The notes: a model not told the origin generated them from the sequence alone. A stretch of 64,000 nucleotides of DNA from Macrococcoides bohemicum (GCF_042658685.1 NZ_JBHSQY010000003.1), one strand, 5' to 3'; positions 26,815 to 35,736 are shown, counted from the stretch's first letter. Program-made: numbers and translations.

Positions 26815-26856
26815 GAATTTATAGATAACTATATAGTTATCTATAAATTCTGTCAA
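26815..26856 (-). promoter_or_regulatory. M20/ATP-grasp promoter with a 36-bp perfect palindrome
   Basis: TTGACA (26851-26856) and TATAGT (26828-26833) are 17 bases apart. The 36 bases from 26815 to 26850 form a perfect palindrome with no loop: GAATTTATAGATAACTAT and its complement. The palindrome begins right after the -35 box, covers the spacer and the -10 box, and runs past the start point. A dimeric or tetrameric repressor binding here would block the promoter. The neighbouring two-component system is one candidate source of a regulator, though a response regulator usually uses direct repeats. Confidence 0.75.
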
Positions 26857-26865
26857 ATATCAAAA

Positions 26866-28503
26866 TTAGTATGTTGGTAAAGTAATTAAGAATTTCGTGC
26901 CAGCAACTGAACTGACAACGTCTATCGTGCCGTCATGCAGTTCCACGATTTCTTTTGCCACAGATAATCCCAAACCACTGCCATTATGATGTTCATTTGT
27001 TCTGTTACCACGATAGAACTGTTCAAAGATATGTGTCAGATCTTCCTGTGGTATACCTTGCCCGTTATCCGCAATTTCTATAATCGCGTTATTTCCATTC
27101 GTATACGTACTGATCCATACTTCAACATTGACATTATGTGTAAAACTATTCGACACAATATTCGTCAGCACGCGATCCATCCTTGACGTATCAATATGAA
27201 TCGTCGCATCTTCTTTAAGTATATAGCTTAAACCTTTATTGCCATATTGAGAGACAAATGCATCGATATATGTTCGCAAACATATTTCTTCTGTATGGAA
27301 TTGAATCCCGTCACTTTTCAGCTGATAGACCATATTTAAATCTTTAAGCAGCTGATCAATATATAATGCTTTATCTTCAATAATGCCGATAAACTTCTTC
27401 TGTTCGTCCGGTTCAAGCGGCATACCACTGTTAAGTATTTTGGCATATCCATAGATTGAACTAAGCGGTGTTTTTAAATCATGTGTAATACCCCGTACCC
27501 ATTTTTCCCGCTGAATATTCATATTACTTTGGTAATTTTTATCATCTGCAAGCTTTCCTGTAAGTTTCGCTATCGCACCATCAATCGGACTATACATACG
27601 ATATTTACGACGTAACCGACCATTTTTATAGATTCTTTCATCATTAAGCACTGAATAGTCACCTTTTGCAAGTTGCTCTACCCATGTTGAAAAGTGTTTT
27701 AACGGTTGCGCTAGTCGATTACCTAAAAAGATTGAGAACAGTAATATAGCAGCCAATACAACGAGATTTATCCATGCATACCAAATTAAAAAATTTTTTA
27801 TGTCATTCATAAAATCTTTATCATACATATAGCTGTCCTCTGCAAAGATTGCTTTCGTATCAGCCGGATGTTGATTTTTCTGAACCACATAGTAATTTTT
27901 ATTATCTTTAAAATATGAAACAAAGAAATATTTCTGGTAATTGTCATTATTCTTATGCTTAAATAGCGTACTATTCACGACATCTTCATCAAACTGTCCA
28001 GAAATTTTAGTTAAGCCTTTTTTATCTGCAACGAATAACGCAAGATCGTGTTGCTCTAAATAACGCTGTGCTTCTTTCGAATCAGTTTCAAGCTTACGTC
28101 TCGCTTCATTTAATACTTTATTCTCCAAATAGATAACCTGCTGTCCTTTAGGCAGCTCCCATGTCGTAAATGCTTCAGCACGATATGTATTTAACGGCTG
28201 TAATTTGAAATCTTTATCAGACGAATAGATGACCTTACCACCCTTGTCTCTTACTACAAGTATGCCGTTGTGCTGTTTAATATAATTAACCATCTCTTTA
28301 ACCGGTTTAACTTTGTCCCCGTCAAACTTAATATATTCACTAATAGCATATGAATCCACACTTTGCATATCTTCCTCAAAGAAACTTTGTTCACTGGTAA
28401 CCAGAAAATAGAGAAAGAAGGCACAAATAATTAAGGTCACTGAAAAATAAAAGATAAGAAAATAACGGATAAAGCGAATCATAAATTTTTTGCTGATGCT
28501 CAT
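26866..28503 (-). CDS. Two-component sensor histidine kinase
   Basis: 545-residue membrane kinase. It has two transmembrane helices (about residues 10-35 and 235-260) flanking an extracellular sensor of about 200 residues, a HAMP-like linker, and a HisKA domain with GITHDLKTPLSS. The ATPase domain shows NIVSNSFTHN (N box), DNGQGIPQED (G1) and GSGLGLSVAKE (G2). Its ATG overlaps the response-regulator stop (ATGA). The sensor domain is unusual and the stimulus is unknown; GraS, BceS and other short-sensor kinases are ruled out by the large extracytoplasmic domain. Confidence 0.85.
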   Translation of the reverse strand: MSISKKFMIRFIRYFLIFYFSVTLIICAFFLYFLVTSEQSFFEEDMQSVDSYAISEYIKFDGDKVKPVKEMVNYIKQHNGILVVRDKGGKVIYSSDKDFKLQPLNTYRAEAFTTWELPKGQQVIYLENKVLNEARRKLETDSKEAQRYLEQHDLALFVADKKGLTKISGQFDEDVVNSTLFKHKNNDNYQKYFFVSYFKDNKNYYVVQKNQHPADTKAIFAEDSYMYDKDFMNDIKNFLIWYAWINLVVLAAILLFSIFLGNRLAQPLKHFSTWVEQLAKGDYSVLNDERIYKNGRLRRKYRMYSPIDGAIAKLTGKLADDKNYQSNMNIQREKWVRGITHDLKTPLSSIYGYAKILNSGMPLEPDEQKKFIGIIEDKALYIDQLLKDLNMVYQLKSDGIQFHTEEICLRTYIDAFVSQYGNKGLSYILKEDATIHIDTSRMDRVLTNIVSNSFTHNVNVEVWISTYTNGNNAIIEIADNGQGIPQEDLTHIFEQFYRGNRTNEHHNGSGLGLSVAKEIVELHDGTIDVVSSVAGTKFLITLPTY

Positions 28504-29174
28504 TTATCCTCACCTGATTTTAAAATGTAGCCGATACCACGTGATGTTAGTAATAATTTCGGTTTACTTGGTTCCACTTCGAGCTTTTCTCTTAACTTTC
28601 GGATATGAACCATCACTGTATTATCATCTACAAACTGATTTTCCCACACCGCTTCATAAATCTGCTCTTTTGTACATATCTCATCCTGATGTTCATAGAG
28701 GTATTGCATCAATAAATATTGTTTTCCTGAAAGCAGATATTTCTTATCTCTTACAGTTAATTCTGCATTTCGTTCATCAAATGAATATAACGCCTTTTCT
28801 TTTTTACCGGACTTCATATAACGCTCGACATTAACCTTTACTCTCACCGCAAGTTCCATCGGATTAAATGGCTTTGTAATATAATCATCTGCGCCATTTT
28901 GAAAGCCTTTAATCTTATCTCTATCCTGTGTATTGGCCGAAACATAAAGAATCGGCGCATCGGTCATTTCACGTATTTCATTGCCAAGATCATAACCTGA
29001 CCCATCCCCAAGATTTATGTCCAATAGATAAGTATCATAATGTGTACTAATCATCAACTTCGCCTGTGCAAATGTAGAAGCAATATCAACTTTTCCGAAA
29101 CCTTCACGCACAAGAATAAACTTTATAAGTTCGGCAATCTCAAGTTCATCTTCTACAATTAATATTGACGGCAT
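28500..29174 (-). CDS. OmpR-family response regulator
   Basis: 224 residues. The receiver domain has VEDELEIAE, the phosphoacceptor in YLLDINLGDGSG and KPFNP; the C-terminal winged helix ends with VHIRKLREKLEVEPSKPKLLLTSRGIGYIL, typical of OmpR/PhoB. Start ATG at 29174 follows AAAGGAG by 8 bases; the upstream extension to 29228 is rejected. Paired with the kinase at 26866-28503. Its regulon is unknown; the M20 operon palindrome downstream is a possible but untested target. Confidence 0.88.
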   Translation of the reverse strand: MPSILIVEDELEIAELIKFILVREGFGKVDIASTFAQAKLMISTHYDTYLLDINLGDGSGYDLGNEIREMTDAPILYVSANTQDRDKIKGFQNGADDYITKPFNPMELAVRVKVNVERYMKSGKKEKALYSFDERNAELTVRDKKYLLSGKQYLLMQYLYEHQDEICTKEQIYEAVWENQFVDDNTVMVHIRKLREKLEVEPSKPKLLLTSRGIGYILKSGEDK

Positions 29175-29290
29175 ATTTTTATCTCCTTTAAAAACGCATT
29201 TCTTTAGTAATAATAACAAAATTCCCACTATTTTTGTATTATTCTTTTAATTATGAAAAAACAAGATAGAAGTAATCTTCAATCTCGTTC

Positions 29291-29833
29291 TTATATTATT
29301 GAAACATCTTCATGTGATGTTCTATCACTATACCAGTCAAGAGCTTTTACTGTCATTACGGTGACAAAGATCAGTTTAGACTGTTCATATGCGTGAACTT
29401 CAAATGGATACATTTTAGCAAGTTCTCTTTTCACACTATTATATCGTTCCATCTCACTCGGATAATATTTTAAATAGCTGGTAAACGCAGTCATTTCTAA
29501 AATCTTTTCATGACCAGATGGAAATATATAGAGCTGATGTGTTCTATCACCTGAAACGCGCTTCACATATTGTAAGCAATCTTTAAATTCCGGTGTAATT
29601 CTTTCATAACCTAAATTGATTAAAGCCAGATGCTGCGTTTCAAAGAGCTGCAAACTTTTAGTGACAATCATCATATCAATAATTGGTTTAGCCGACATAC
29701 CAGGCACTGCTGTTGAACCGATATGCAATATATTATCGGCGTGCTCTTTAATACTATTTTTTAATTTTCTGCTTTCATCTAAAAACAAATGCTGCCAAAT
29801 ACTATCATATGGTAAAACAACAATCTTCTTCAT
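29291..29833 (-). CDS. GrpB (UPF0157) family protein
   Basis: 180-residue protein of the GrpB/UPF0157 family, a nucleotidyltransferase-like fold. The conserved block is HIGSTAVPGMSAKPIIDMMI at about residues 38-57, where the GS and D residues resemble a minimal nucleotidyltransferase. Substrate is unknown. Start at 29833 follows GGTGG; the frame upstream to 29893 lacks a site. Divergent from the mcc operon. Confidence 0.82.
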   Translation of the reverse strand: MKKIVVLPYDSIWQHLFLDESRKLKNSIKEHADNILHIGSTAVPGMSAKPIIDMMIVTKSLQLFETQHLALINLGYERITPEFKDCLQYVKRVSGDRTHQLYIFPSGHEKILEMTAFTSYLKYYPSEMERYNSVKRELAKMYPFEVHAYEQSKLIFVTVMTVKALDWYSDRTSHEDVSII

Positions 29834-29904
29834 ATGCCACCAACTTTCAAATTTTGTAATAGTACTATTATATCTTATTGTGACAAAATTCACAAACTAT
29901 TTCG

Positions 29905-29933
29905 TTGTTTTCTAATTCGTACCATGTTATTAT
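29905..29933 (+). promoter_or_regulatory. mcc operon promoter
   Basis: TTGTTT (29905-29910), a 17-base spacer and TATTAT (29928-29933) lie about 50 bases upstream of the fusion gene. No SAM riboswitch or T-box is seen here, unlike the nearby M20 operon. CymR-type control is expected for mccAB in this group, but a convincing box was not identified by eye. Confidence 0.55.
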
Positions 29934-29985
29934 TAATCCCGAGTTAACCGATAAGATTACTTAAATTATAGGAGCGGAAATAATC

Positions 29986-31506
29986 ATGAGCTTACCTTTT
30001 ATGGATATATTTAAAAATTGGGCATCTGAATACGATAACTTCGTGACTGGTCAGGACCCTGAATATAAAGATGTTTTTGTAAACTATGACTTTATGATTG
30101 CACAAGCAGTAAAACATGCACAAGGCGATGTTGTAGAATTTGGACCAGGTACTGGTAACTTAACTAATTACCTTTTACAGCAAGGTTTAAACGTCCGTGC
30201 GATTGAACCAAGCGAAGAAATGGCAGCAATCGGAGAAAAGAAGACAAGGATTACGTTTGAACGTGGTGACTTCTTAAATTTCAAACAGCAACCAGCTGAT
30301 ACATTTATCTCTTCATTTGCTTTCCACCACTTGACAGATACAGAAAAAGATATCGCAGTCGGTAAATATGCAGAATTACTTAATGATGGTGGCCGCGTCA
30401 TCATTTTAGATACAATCTTCAATTCTGAAGAAGAGAAACGATTGATGATAGCGCACTATACGTCACTTGGTTTCAATAATTTAGTAGATGATTTAAACCG
30501 TGAATATTATCCATTAAAAGAAACGATGGAAGTTATCGCCAACCGCAATGGCTTCGACTATCACGATACACAGCTTAATCGCTTTGCACACCTTCAGATT
30601 TTAGAAAAAAAGACAATTAAAAAGCCATTTGATTTAATCGGCCACACACCTATAGTAGAAATTACAGCATTTCCGTTAAATGAGGGAAACCGTATTTTCG
30701 CAAAACTAGAGAATCATAATTTAGGTGGTTCAGTAAAAGATCGCCTTGGACTAAATATTATTACAAAAGCTTTAGAACGCGGTGATATTAAAACCGGTCA
30801 AGTCGTTGAAGCAACTGCAGGGAACACGGGTATCGGGTTAGCACTTATATGCCAGAAGTATGATTTAAAATTACGTGTATACGTTCCTGAGAAGTTCAGC
30901 GTTGAAAAACAAAGCATTATGCGTGCTTTAGGCGCAGAAATTATCAATACACCAACGGATAAAGGGATGCTATTCGCACGCGAGGAAGCATTAAAATATG
31001 CACAGAAAACGGGTGCATTCTTCACCAATCAATTCGAATCACCTGATAATCCTTCTAGTTATGAAGGACTTGCGAATGAAATTATCGCTGATGTTGGACG
31101 CGTTGATATGATCGTAGCCGGCGCTGGTTCAGGTGGTACGTTTACAGGGCTAGCACACTACTTTAAAGATGCACATAAAGTCATCGTTGAGCCACAAGGT
31201 TCAATATTAAATGGTGGTGAATCAGGCAGTCACAGGACTGAAGGTATCGGTGTTGAAAAATGGCCAGGTTTCTTACCAAAAGATTTAATCGATGCAGTTG
31301 AAACGATTTCTGATATTGATGCTTTTACAAAAGTGTCAGAACTTGCTAAGCTTGAAGGGTTAATGCAAGGTAGTTCATCCGGTGCTGCATTACAGGCGGC
31401 GCTAAATCAGCAACAACACTTTACGAATCAAAATATCGTTGTCATCTTCCCGGATGCTAGCGACAGATATTTATCACAAGCAATATTTAATATTAAAGGA
31501 GAATAA
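29986..31506 (+). CDS. mccA: Methyltransferase-MccA fusion (SAM methyltransferase + cystathionine beta-synthase-like)
   Basis: One 506-residue frame. Residues 1-208 form a class I SAM-dependent methyltransferase like YrrT, with motif I VVEFGPGTGNLTNYLL. Residues 213-506 form a PLP fold II enzyme, the O-acetylserine-dependent MccA type: LIGHTPIVEI, PLP lysine in GGSVKDR, EATAGNTGIG, and the phosphate loop AGAGSGGTFTG. In B. subtilis yrrT, mtnN, mccA and mccB are separate genes of one operon; here the first and third are fused and mtnN is absent. The enzyme joins OAS and homocysteine to cystathionine. The frame runs through the junction with no stop, and start ATG follows TAGGAGCGG. Confidence 0.9.
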   Translation: MSLPFMDIFKNWASEYDNFVTGQDPEYKDVFVNYDFMIAQAVKHAQGDVVEFGPGTGNLTNYLLQQGLNVRAIEPSEEMAAIGEKKTRITFERGDFLNFKQQPADTFISSFAFHHLTDTEKDIAVGKYAELLNDGGRVIILDTIFNSEEEKRLMIAHYTSLGFNNLVDDLNREYYPLKETMEVIANRNGFDYHDTQLNRFAHLQILEKKTIKKPFDLIGHTPIVEITAFPLNEGNRIFAKLENHNLGGSVKDRLGLNIITKALERGDIKTGQVVEATAGNTGIGLALICQKYDLKLRVYVPEKFSVEKQSIMRALGAEIINTPTDKGMLFAREEALKYAQKTGAFFTNQFESPDNPSSYEGLANEIIADVGRVDMIVAGAGSGGTFTGLAHYFKDAHKVIVEPQGSILNGGESGSHRTEGIGVEKWPGFLPKDLIDAVETISDIDAFTKVSELAKLEGLMQGSSSGAALQAALNQQQHFTNQNIVVIFPDASDRYLSQAIFNIKGE

Positions 31507-31508
31507 CA

Positions 31509-32654
31509 ATGAAGAAAAAAACAATGATGATTCATGGTGGACAAACGACTGATGTCTATACTGGGTCAGTCAATGCACCAATCTATCAGACAAGCACATA
31601 TAAACAAGATGGTATAGGTAACTTACGTCAAGGCTACGAATATTCTCGTACGAAGAACCCAACACGTACTGCTTTAGAAACGTTAATCGCAGACCTTGAA
31701 CATGGACATGAAGGTTTCGCATTCGGTTCAGGTATGGCAGCAGTATCAACAGTAGTAATGCTGTTAAATGCTGGTGACCATATCGTAGTTGGTAGTGACG
31801 TCTACGGCGGAACATACCGCGTATTTACTAAAGTATTTGACCGTATCGGCATTAAATCAACGTTTGTAGATACAACAGATGTTGAAGCGGTTAAAGCGGC
31901 AATTACACCTGAAACTAAGATGTTATATATCGAAACACCGACAAATCCATTACTCAATGTTACTGACATTCGTGCAATGGTTGAAATCGCACAAGCAAAC
32001 GACTTAATCTCAGTAGTAGATAATACATTTATGACACCATATTTCCAGAATCCAATCGATCTAGGTGTTGATATCGTATTACATTCAGCGACAAAATATA
32101 TCGGTGGTCATAGTGATGTTGTAGCAGGCTTGCTTGTTTCACGTACACCAGAATTATCAGAACAAATTCACTTTATTCAGAACTCTGCTGGTGGTATACT
32201 CGGACCACAAGATAGTTTCCTACTTGTACGTGGTATTAAAACACTTGCATTACGTATGGAACAAACCGAAAAAACAACGAAGAAAATTATCGAATTCCTA
32301 CAATCACAAGATAAAGTAACAAACATCTTCCACCCATCATTATTAGATGCAGAACGTAAAGCAATTCATGAATCACAAGCAACAGGTTTCGGTGGAATGA
32401 TTTCATTTGATGTCGGTTCTAAAGAAAATGCTGAATTACTTGTAAAATCTTTAAAATACTTTACATTAGCTGAATCATTAGGTGCAGTTGAAAGTTTAAT
32501 CTCTGTACCAAGTCAAATGACACATGCATCTATTCCACGTGAACGCCGTTTAGAATTAGGAATCACTGATGGATTAGTACGTATTTCAGTGGGTATTGAA
32601 GATAGTGAAGATTTATTAGAAGACTTAAAAGAAGGATTTGCATTACTTAAATAA
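31509..32654 (+). CDS. mccB: Cystathionine gamma-lyase/homocysteine gamma-lyase
   Basis: PLP enzyme of the Cys/Met metabolism family, splitting cystathionine to cysteine, ammonia and 2-oxobutyrate. PLP lysine in HSATKYIGGHSDVVAG near residue 195; EYSRTKNPTRTALE and FGSGMAAVSTVV are typical. 381 residues. Starts 2 bases after the fusion gene ends, so coupled. Cystathionine gamma-synthase (MetI) is related, but the operon with mccA and luxS favours the reverse-transsulfuration role. Confidence 0.92.
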   Translation: MKKKTMMIHGGQTTDVYTGSVNAPIYQTSTYKQDGIGNLRQGYEYSRTKNPTRTALETLIADLEHGHEGFAFGSGMAAVSTVVMLLNAGDHIVVGSDVYGGTYRVFTKVFDRIGIKSTFVDTTDVEAVKAAITPETKMLYIETPTNPLLNVTDIRAMVEIAQANDLISVVDNTFMTPYFQNPIDLGVDIVLHSATKYIGGHSDVVAGLLVSRTPELSEQIHFIQNSAGGILGPQDSFLLVRGIKTLALRMEQTEKTTKKIIEFLQSQDKVTNIFHPSLLDAERKAIHESQATGFGGMISFDVGSKENAELLVKSLKYFTLAESLGAVESLISVPSQMTHASIPRERRLELGITDGLVRISVGIEDSEDLLEDLKEGFALLK

Positions 32655-32668
32655 TCAGGAGGCACATC

Positions 32669-33154
32669 ATGACACAAAAAATGAACGTTGAAAGCTTTAA
32701 CTTAGACCATACAATCGTAGATGCACCATTCGTACGTTTAGCAGGTATTAAAGAAGGTATCAATGGCGATGTAATTAACAAATACGATATCCGTTTCAAA
32801 CAACCAAACAAAGAACATATGGAAATGCCTGGACTACACTCATTAGAACATTTAATGGCTGAGAACATCCGTAACCATACAGATAAAGTTGTAGATTTAT
32901 CACCAATGGGATGTCAGACAGGATTCTACCTATCACTAATTAATCATGATGACTATGAAGACGTGTTAGTTATACTGGAAAAAACATTAAATGACGTCCT
33001 TACTGCTACAGAAGTACCAGCATGTAACGAAGTACAATGCGGATGGGCTGCAAGCCATTCATTAGAAGGCGCACAAGCTATCGCTAAAGAAATGTTAAGC
33101 AAAAAAGACGGCTGGAGAAATATTTATCAAGAAGGTAAAGCACCAGCAGAATAA
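32669..33154 (+). CDS. luxS: S-ribosylhomocysteine lyase
   Basis: Cleaves S-ribosylhomocysteine to homocysteine and DPD, the AI-2 precursor. The iron/zinc-binding motif HSLEHLMAEN (HxxEH) at residues 54-62 and the later cysteine in PACNEVQCGWAASH are intact. 161 residues, full length. As last gene of the mcc operon it makes the homocysteine that MccA uses, so SAM methyl-group waste is turned into cysteine. Ended by a strong terminator. Confidence 0.97.
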   Translation: MTQKMNVESFNLDHTIVDAPFVRLAGIKEGINGDVINKYDIRFKQPNKEHMEMPGLHSLEHLMAENIRNHTDKVVDLSPMGCQTGFYLSLINHDDYEDVLVILEKTLNDVLTATEVPACNEVQCGWAASHSLEGAQAIAKEMLSKKDGWRNIYQEGKAPAE

Positions 33155-33157
33155 TTT

Positions 33158-33189
33158 AAAATCCACCTCAGCTGAGGTGGATTTTTTTC
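33158..33189 (+). terminator. mcc-luxS operon terminator
   Basis: Perfect hairpin AAATCCACCTCAG/CTGAGGTGGATTT with a T run after luxS. Confidence 0.92.
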
Positions 33190-33214
33190 TAACTCAAGAT
33201 CAACAAATTATCCA

Positions 33215-33823
33215 TTAAAATCTAATTAAATTAGCAGCTGCATAAACGTCATCATATTCGTTTAATACTTTTAACTGTTCATCAACAATATCTAAATGAT
33301 ATGGACCAGTCATCTCACCAATTTCATACATCTTCGCGCTATCAATGTCATCATGCTTCTTAAAATTAAACGCTACGCTGTAATCTGACTTTTCACCAGT
33401 ACCATATACAAGTTCACCTAACACTTTAGCTGTACCATTACCTTCAAAGTAAGGTTTCAACTCTAATGGCAATGTAAATCTGAAACGATAATGCGGTGTA
33501 TTATGCATAAGATAATTATAAAGCACGCGATCAATTCTATAATCTAAGCGGAAAGCAACACCATTATCGTTTGGCGTTACCACTAAATTCTTCACCATAA
33601 AGTGTGGCATATGAAACTCTTTACCTACAGCTTCAGGTGGCGTCGGTTCCGGCTTTACAAGTTCAACATTGACGCTTTTTTTCTTCTCATCGTTATGATT
33701 CAAATTTTGTACCTCATCGTTTTGTTTTTGATTTTTCGTTAAGAAATAATATAGTGCTCCACTCGCTGCAACAAATACAATTGCACCGACTGCACCAGTC
33801 GTCTTTTTACAGTTACATTTCAT
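33215..33823 (-). CDS. Putative membrane-anchored exported protein
   Basis: 202 residues. A cysteine-rich start MKCNCKKTTGAVG is followed by a hydrophobic helix (about residues 12-28, AIVFVAASGALYYFL), a charged linker, and a mainly beta-rich domain. It is probably held to the membrane by that single helix with the domain outside. No family recognised. The RBS is GGGGACG before the ATG. It stands alone, convergent with luxS and next to a small-ORF relic. Confidence 0.6.
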   Translation of the reverse strand: MKCNCKKTTGAVGAIVFVAASGALYYFLTKNQKQNDEVQNLNHNDEKKKSVNVELVKPEPTPPEAVGKEFHMPHFMVKNLVVTPNDNGVAFRLDYRIDRVLYNYLMHNTPHYRFRFTLPLELKPYFEGNGTAKVLGELVYGTGEKSDYSVAFNFKKHDDIDSAKMYEIGEMTGPYHLDIVDEQLKVLNEYDDVYAAANLIRF

Positions 33824-33975
33824 AGTGACGTCCCCTTTATCTACGTTATTTTATTTCACTATACCCCATTCATGTTTATCTTAAGCGAAACTATTAAAAA
33901 TCTATAAAAAACTATAAAAATAATAAAAAAAAATGTTAATGTAGTGTTTGTACTTTAAGAAATGAGGTTTTACTT

Positions 33976-34072
33976 ATGCTTTTCTCACGAACACCGGTAA
34001 ATAAACTTTTACCGTTCAGTTAATGATTTCGACAAAATGAAAACATTCATTAAAAGTATTGCTGAAAACTAG
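33976..34072 (+). pseudogene. Frameshifted small ORF relic
   Basis: GAGGTTTTACTT precedes an ATG reading MLFSRTPVNKLLPFS then stop. The next frame continues smoothly as VNDFDKMKTFIKSIAEN then stop. A single-base shift at about 34017 would join them into a peptide of about 32 residues. Family not recognised; the alternative is that this is chance in AT-rich DNA. Confidence 0.3.
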
Positions 34073-34150
34073 TATTTACAGATAATTTACTTTAAATTCA
34101 CTCCATCTCAATATTAAAAGGGTAAGATGTCTATCATGGAGATGATAGAC

Positions 34151-34417
34151 ATGTTTACAGAAAAAGAACGATTAAACTTAATTATGTCGTATGGTTTAGA
34201 AGAATCCATCGATCTTTATAATAAATATTATGATGAAATCCATTCTATAGATCTTAAAAAATTTAAATCAACAATGAGCATCCAGTATGATTTACCACAA
34301 AAGCTTGCTGATGCCATATACTTTATAGAATATCATTATAAAAATCGGGGTCCCCACTTTGAAGAGATCATGGACTTCTTTAATACTTTACGCGCGATTG
34401 AACGACAAGTGATATAA
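34151..34417 (+). CDS. Hypothetical small helical protein
   Basis: 88 residues from the ATG at 34151, chosen because TGGAGATGA lies 5 bases upstream; earlier in-frame ATGs at 34127 and 34136 overlap or lack that site. The protein is acidic and predicted helical (MFTEKERLNLIMSYGLEESI), with no cysteine, signal peptide or membrane segment. Not recognised. It is followed by a terminator shared with deoB on the other strand. Confidence 0.5.
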   Translation: MFTEKERLNLIMSYGLEESIDLYNKYYDEIHSIDLKKFKSTMSIQYDLPQKLADAIYFIEYHYKNRGPHFEEIMDFFNTLRAIERQVI

Positions 34418-34453
34418 AAATAGCTCACTACAATAAGTAGCGAGCCATTTTTA
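34415..34453. terminator. Bidirectional terminator
   Basis: Hairpin with arms AAAATAGCTCACTAC and GTAGCGAGCCATTTT lies between the convergent small gene and deoB, with A and T runs on both sides. Confidence 0.88.
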
Positions 34454-34460
34454 TTTGTTT

Positions 34461-35630
34461 CTATTTCAATTTATTCAAATAACTCTCTCCGAATTCAGGT
34501 AATTTCACTTCAAAGTTATCAGCGATCGTAGCACCAATTGAAGCAAATGAGTCGTGTCCTGAAAGTTCACCATTACCGATTGATTTTGAATACATCAATA
34601 AAGGTACGTATTCTCTCGTATGGTCTGTTCCAGGCATTGTTGGATCATTACCATGATCTGCAGTAATGATTAATAGATCATCTTCACGAAGTTCATCTAA
34701 TAGTTCACCTAAACGCTCATCAAATGCTTTAATCGCATTCATATAACCTTCTTTATCACGACGATGACCATATAACGCATCAAAGTCTACTAAGTTTAAG
34801 AAGCTTAAACCTTTGAAATCGCGTTTTACAACTTCTAATAATTTATCCATACCATCCATATTATCTTTCGTACGGATTGACTCAGTAACACCTTCGCCAT
34901 CATAGATATCATTAATCTTACCAATTGCGATTACATCTAAACCAGCATCTTTCATTTCATTCATCACTGTACGTCCGAAAGGCTTTAACGCATAATCATG
35001 ACGGTTAGATGTTCTCGTAAAGTTTCCAGGTTCCCCTACATATGGTCTTGCAATAATACGCCCAATCAAGTATTTAGGATCCTTTGTAAACTCACGCACT
35101 TTCTCACAGATTTCATATAATTCATCTAATGGAATAATATCTTCATGGGCAGCAATTTGTAATACAGGGTCAGCTGAAGTATAGACGATTAAATCGCCAG
35201 TCTTCATTTGATGTTCGCCCCACTCGTCAATGATTGCTGTACCTGATGCTGGTTTATTGGCAACAACTTTGCGTCCTGTCATTTCTTCGATTGCTTGTAC
35301 GAGTTCCTCAGGGAATCCATCAGGATAAACTTTAAACGGTTTATCGATATTTAACCCCATAATCTCCCAGTGTCCAGTCATCGTATCTTTCCCAACTGAT
35401 GCTTCAGATAATTTCGTATAATAGCCAACCGGTTCATCTACCTTATTTACTACTGGAAGTTCAGCAATATTTCCTAAACCTAAACGCTCTAAGTTTGGTA
35501 GCTTTCCTTTGTAACCTTCTAACGTATGTTTTAAAGTGTGACTTCCAAGATCTCCGAACTTGTCAGCATCTGGTGCTTCACCTATACCTACAGAGTCCAT
35601 TACAATTAAATGAGTTCTATTAAATTTCAT
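34461..35630 (-). CDS. deoB: Phosphopentomutase
   Basis: Interconverts ribose 1- and 5-phosphate (and the deoxy forms) after nucleoside phosphorolysis. Alkaline-phosphatase superfamily: first metal motif MDSVGIGEAPDA, phosphoacceptor threonine in GKDTMTGHWEIMG, second metal site TADHGNDPTMPGTDHTRE. 389 residues. It lies directly downstream of pdp with about 100 bases between, presumably in the deo operon or with its own promoter. Confidence 0.95.
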   Translation of the reverse strand: MKFNRTHLIVMDSVGIGEAPDADKFGDLGSHTLKHTLEGYKGKLPNLERLGLGNIAELPVVNKVDEPVGYYTKLSEASVGKDTMTGHWEIMGLNIDKPFKVYPDGFPEELVQAIEEMTGRKVVANKPASGTAIIDEWGEHQMKTGDLIVYTSADPVLQIAAHEDIIPLDELYEICEKVREFTKDPKYLIGRIIARPYVGEPGNFTRTSNRHDYALKPFGRTVMNEMKDAGLDVIAIGKINDIYDGEGVTESIRTKDNMDGMDKLLEVVKRDFKGLSFLNLVDFDALYGHRRDKEGYMNAIKAFDERLGELLDELREDDLLIITADHGNDPTMPGTDHTREYVPLLMYSKSIGNGELSGHDSFASIGATIADNFEVKLPEFGESYLNKLK

Positions 35631-35736
35631 GATTATCTCTCCTTTGCGTTGTGCTGAATGAGGTAGATTTCAGTGGTGACTTGTCCAATATCTCATGTTT
35701 ATTGAACACATCGCTCAAACATCCAATCCAATCCTA

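Noticed and set aside
26815..26850. Palindrome as a terminator for the histidine kinase gene
   Set aside because: It has no T run and overlaps the -10 box of the next promoter, so an operator is more likely. It could still slow read-through.
28490..28834. Plus-strand reading frame of 114 residues
   Set aside because: It lies wholly on the opposite strand of the response regulator, whose product is clear.
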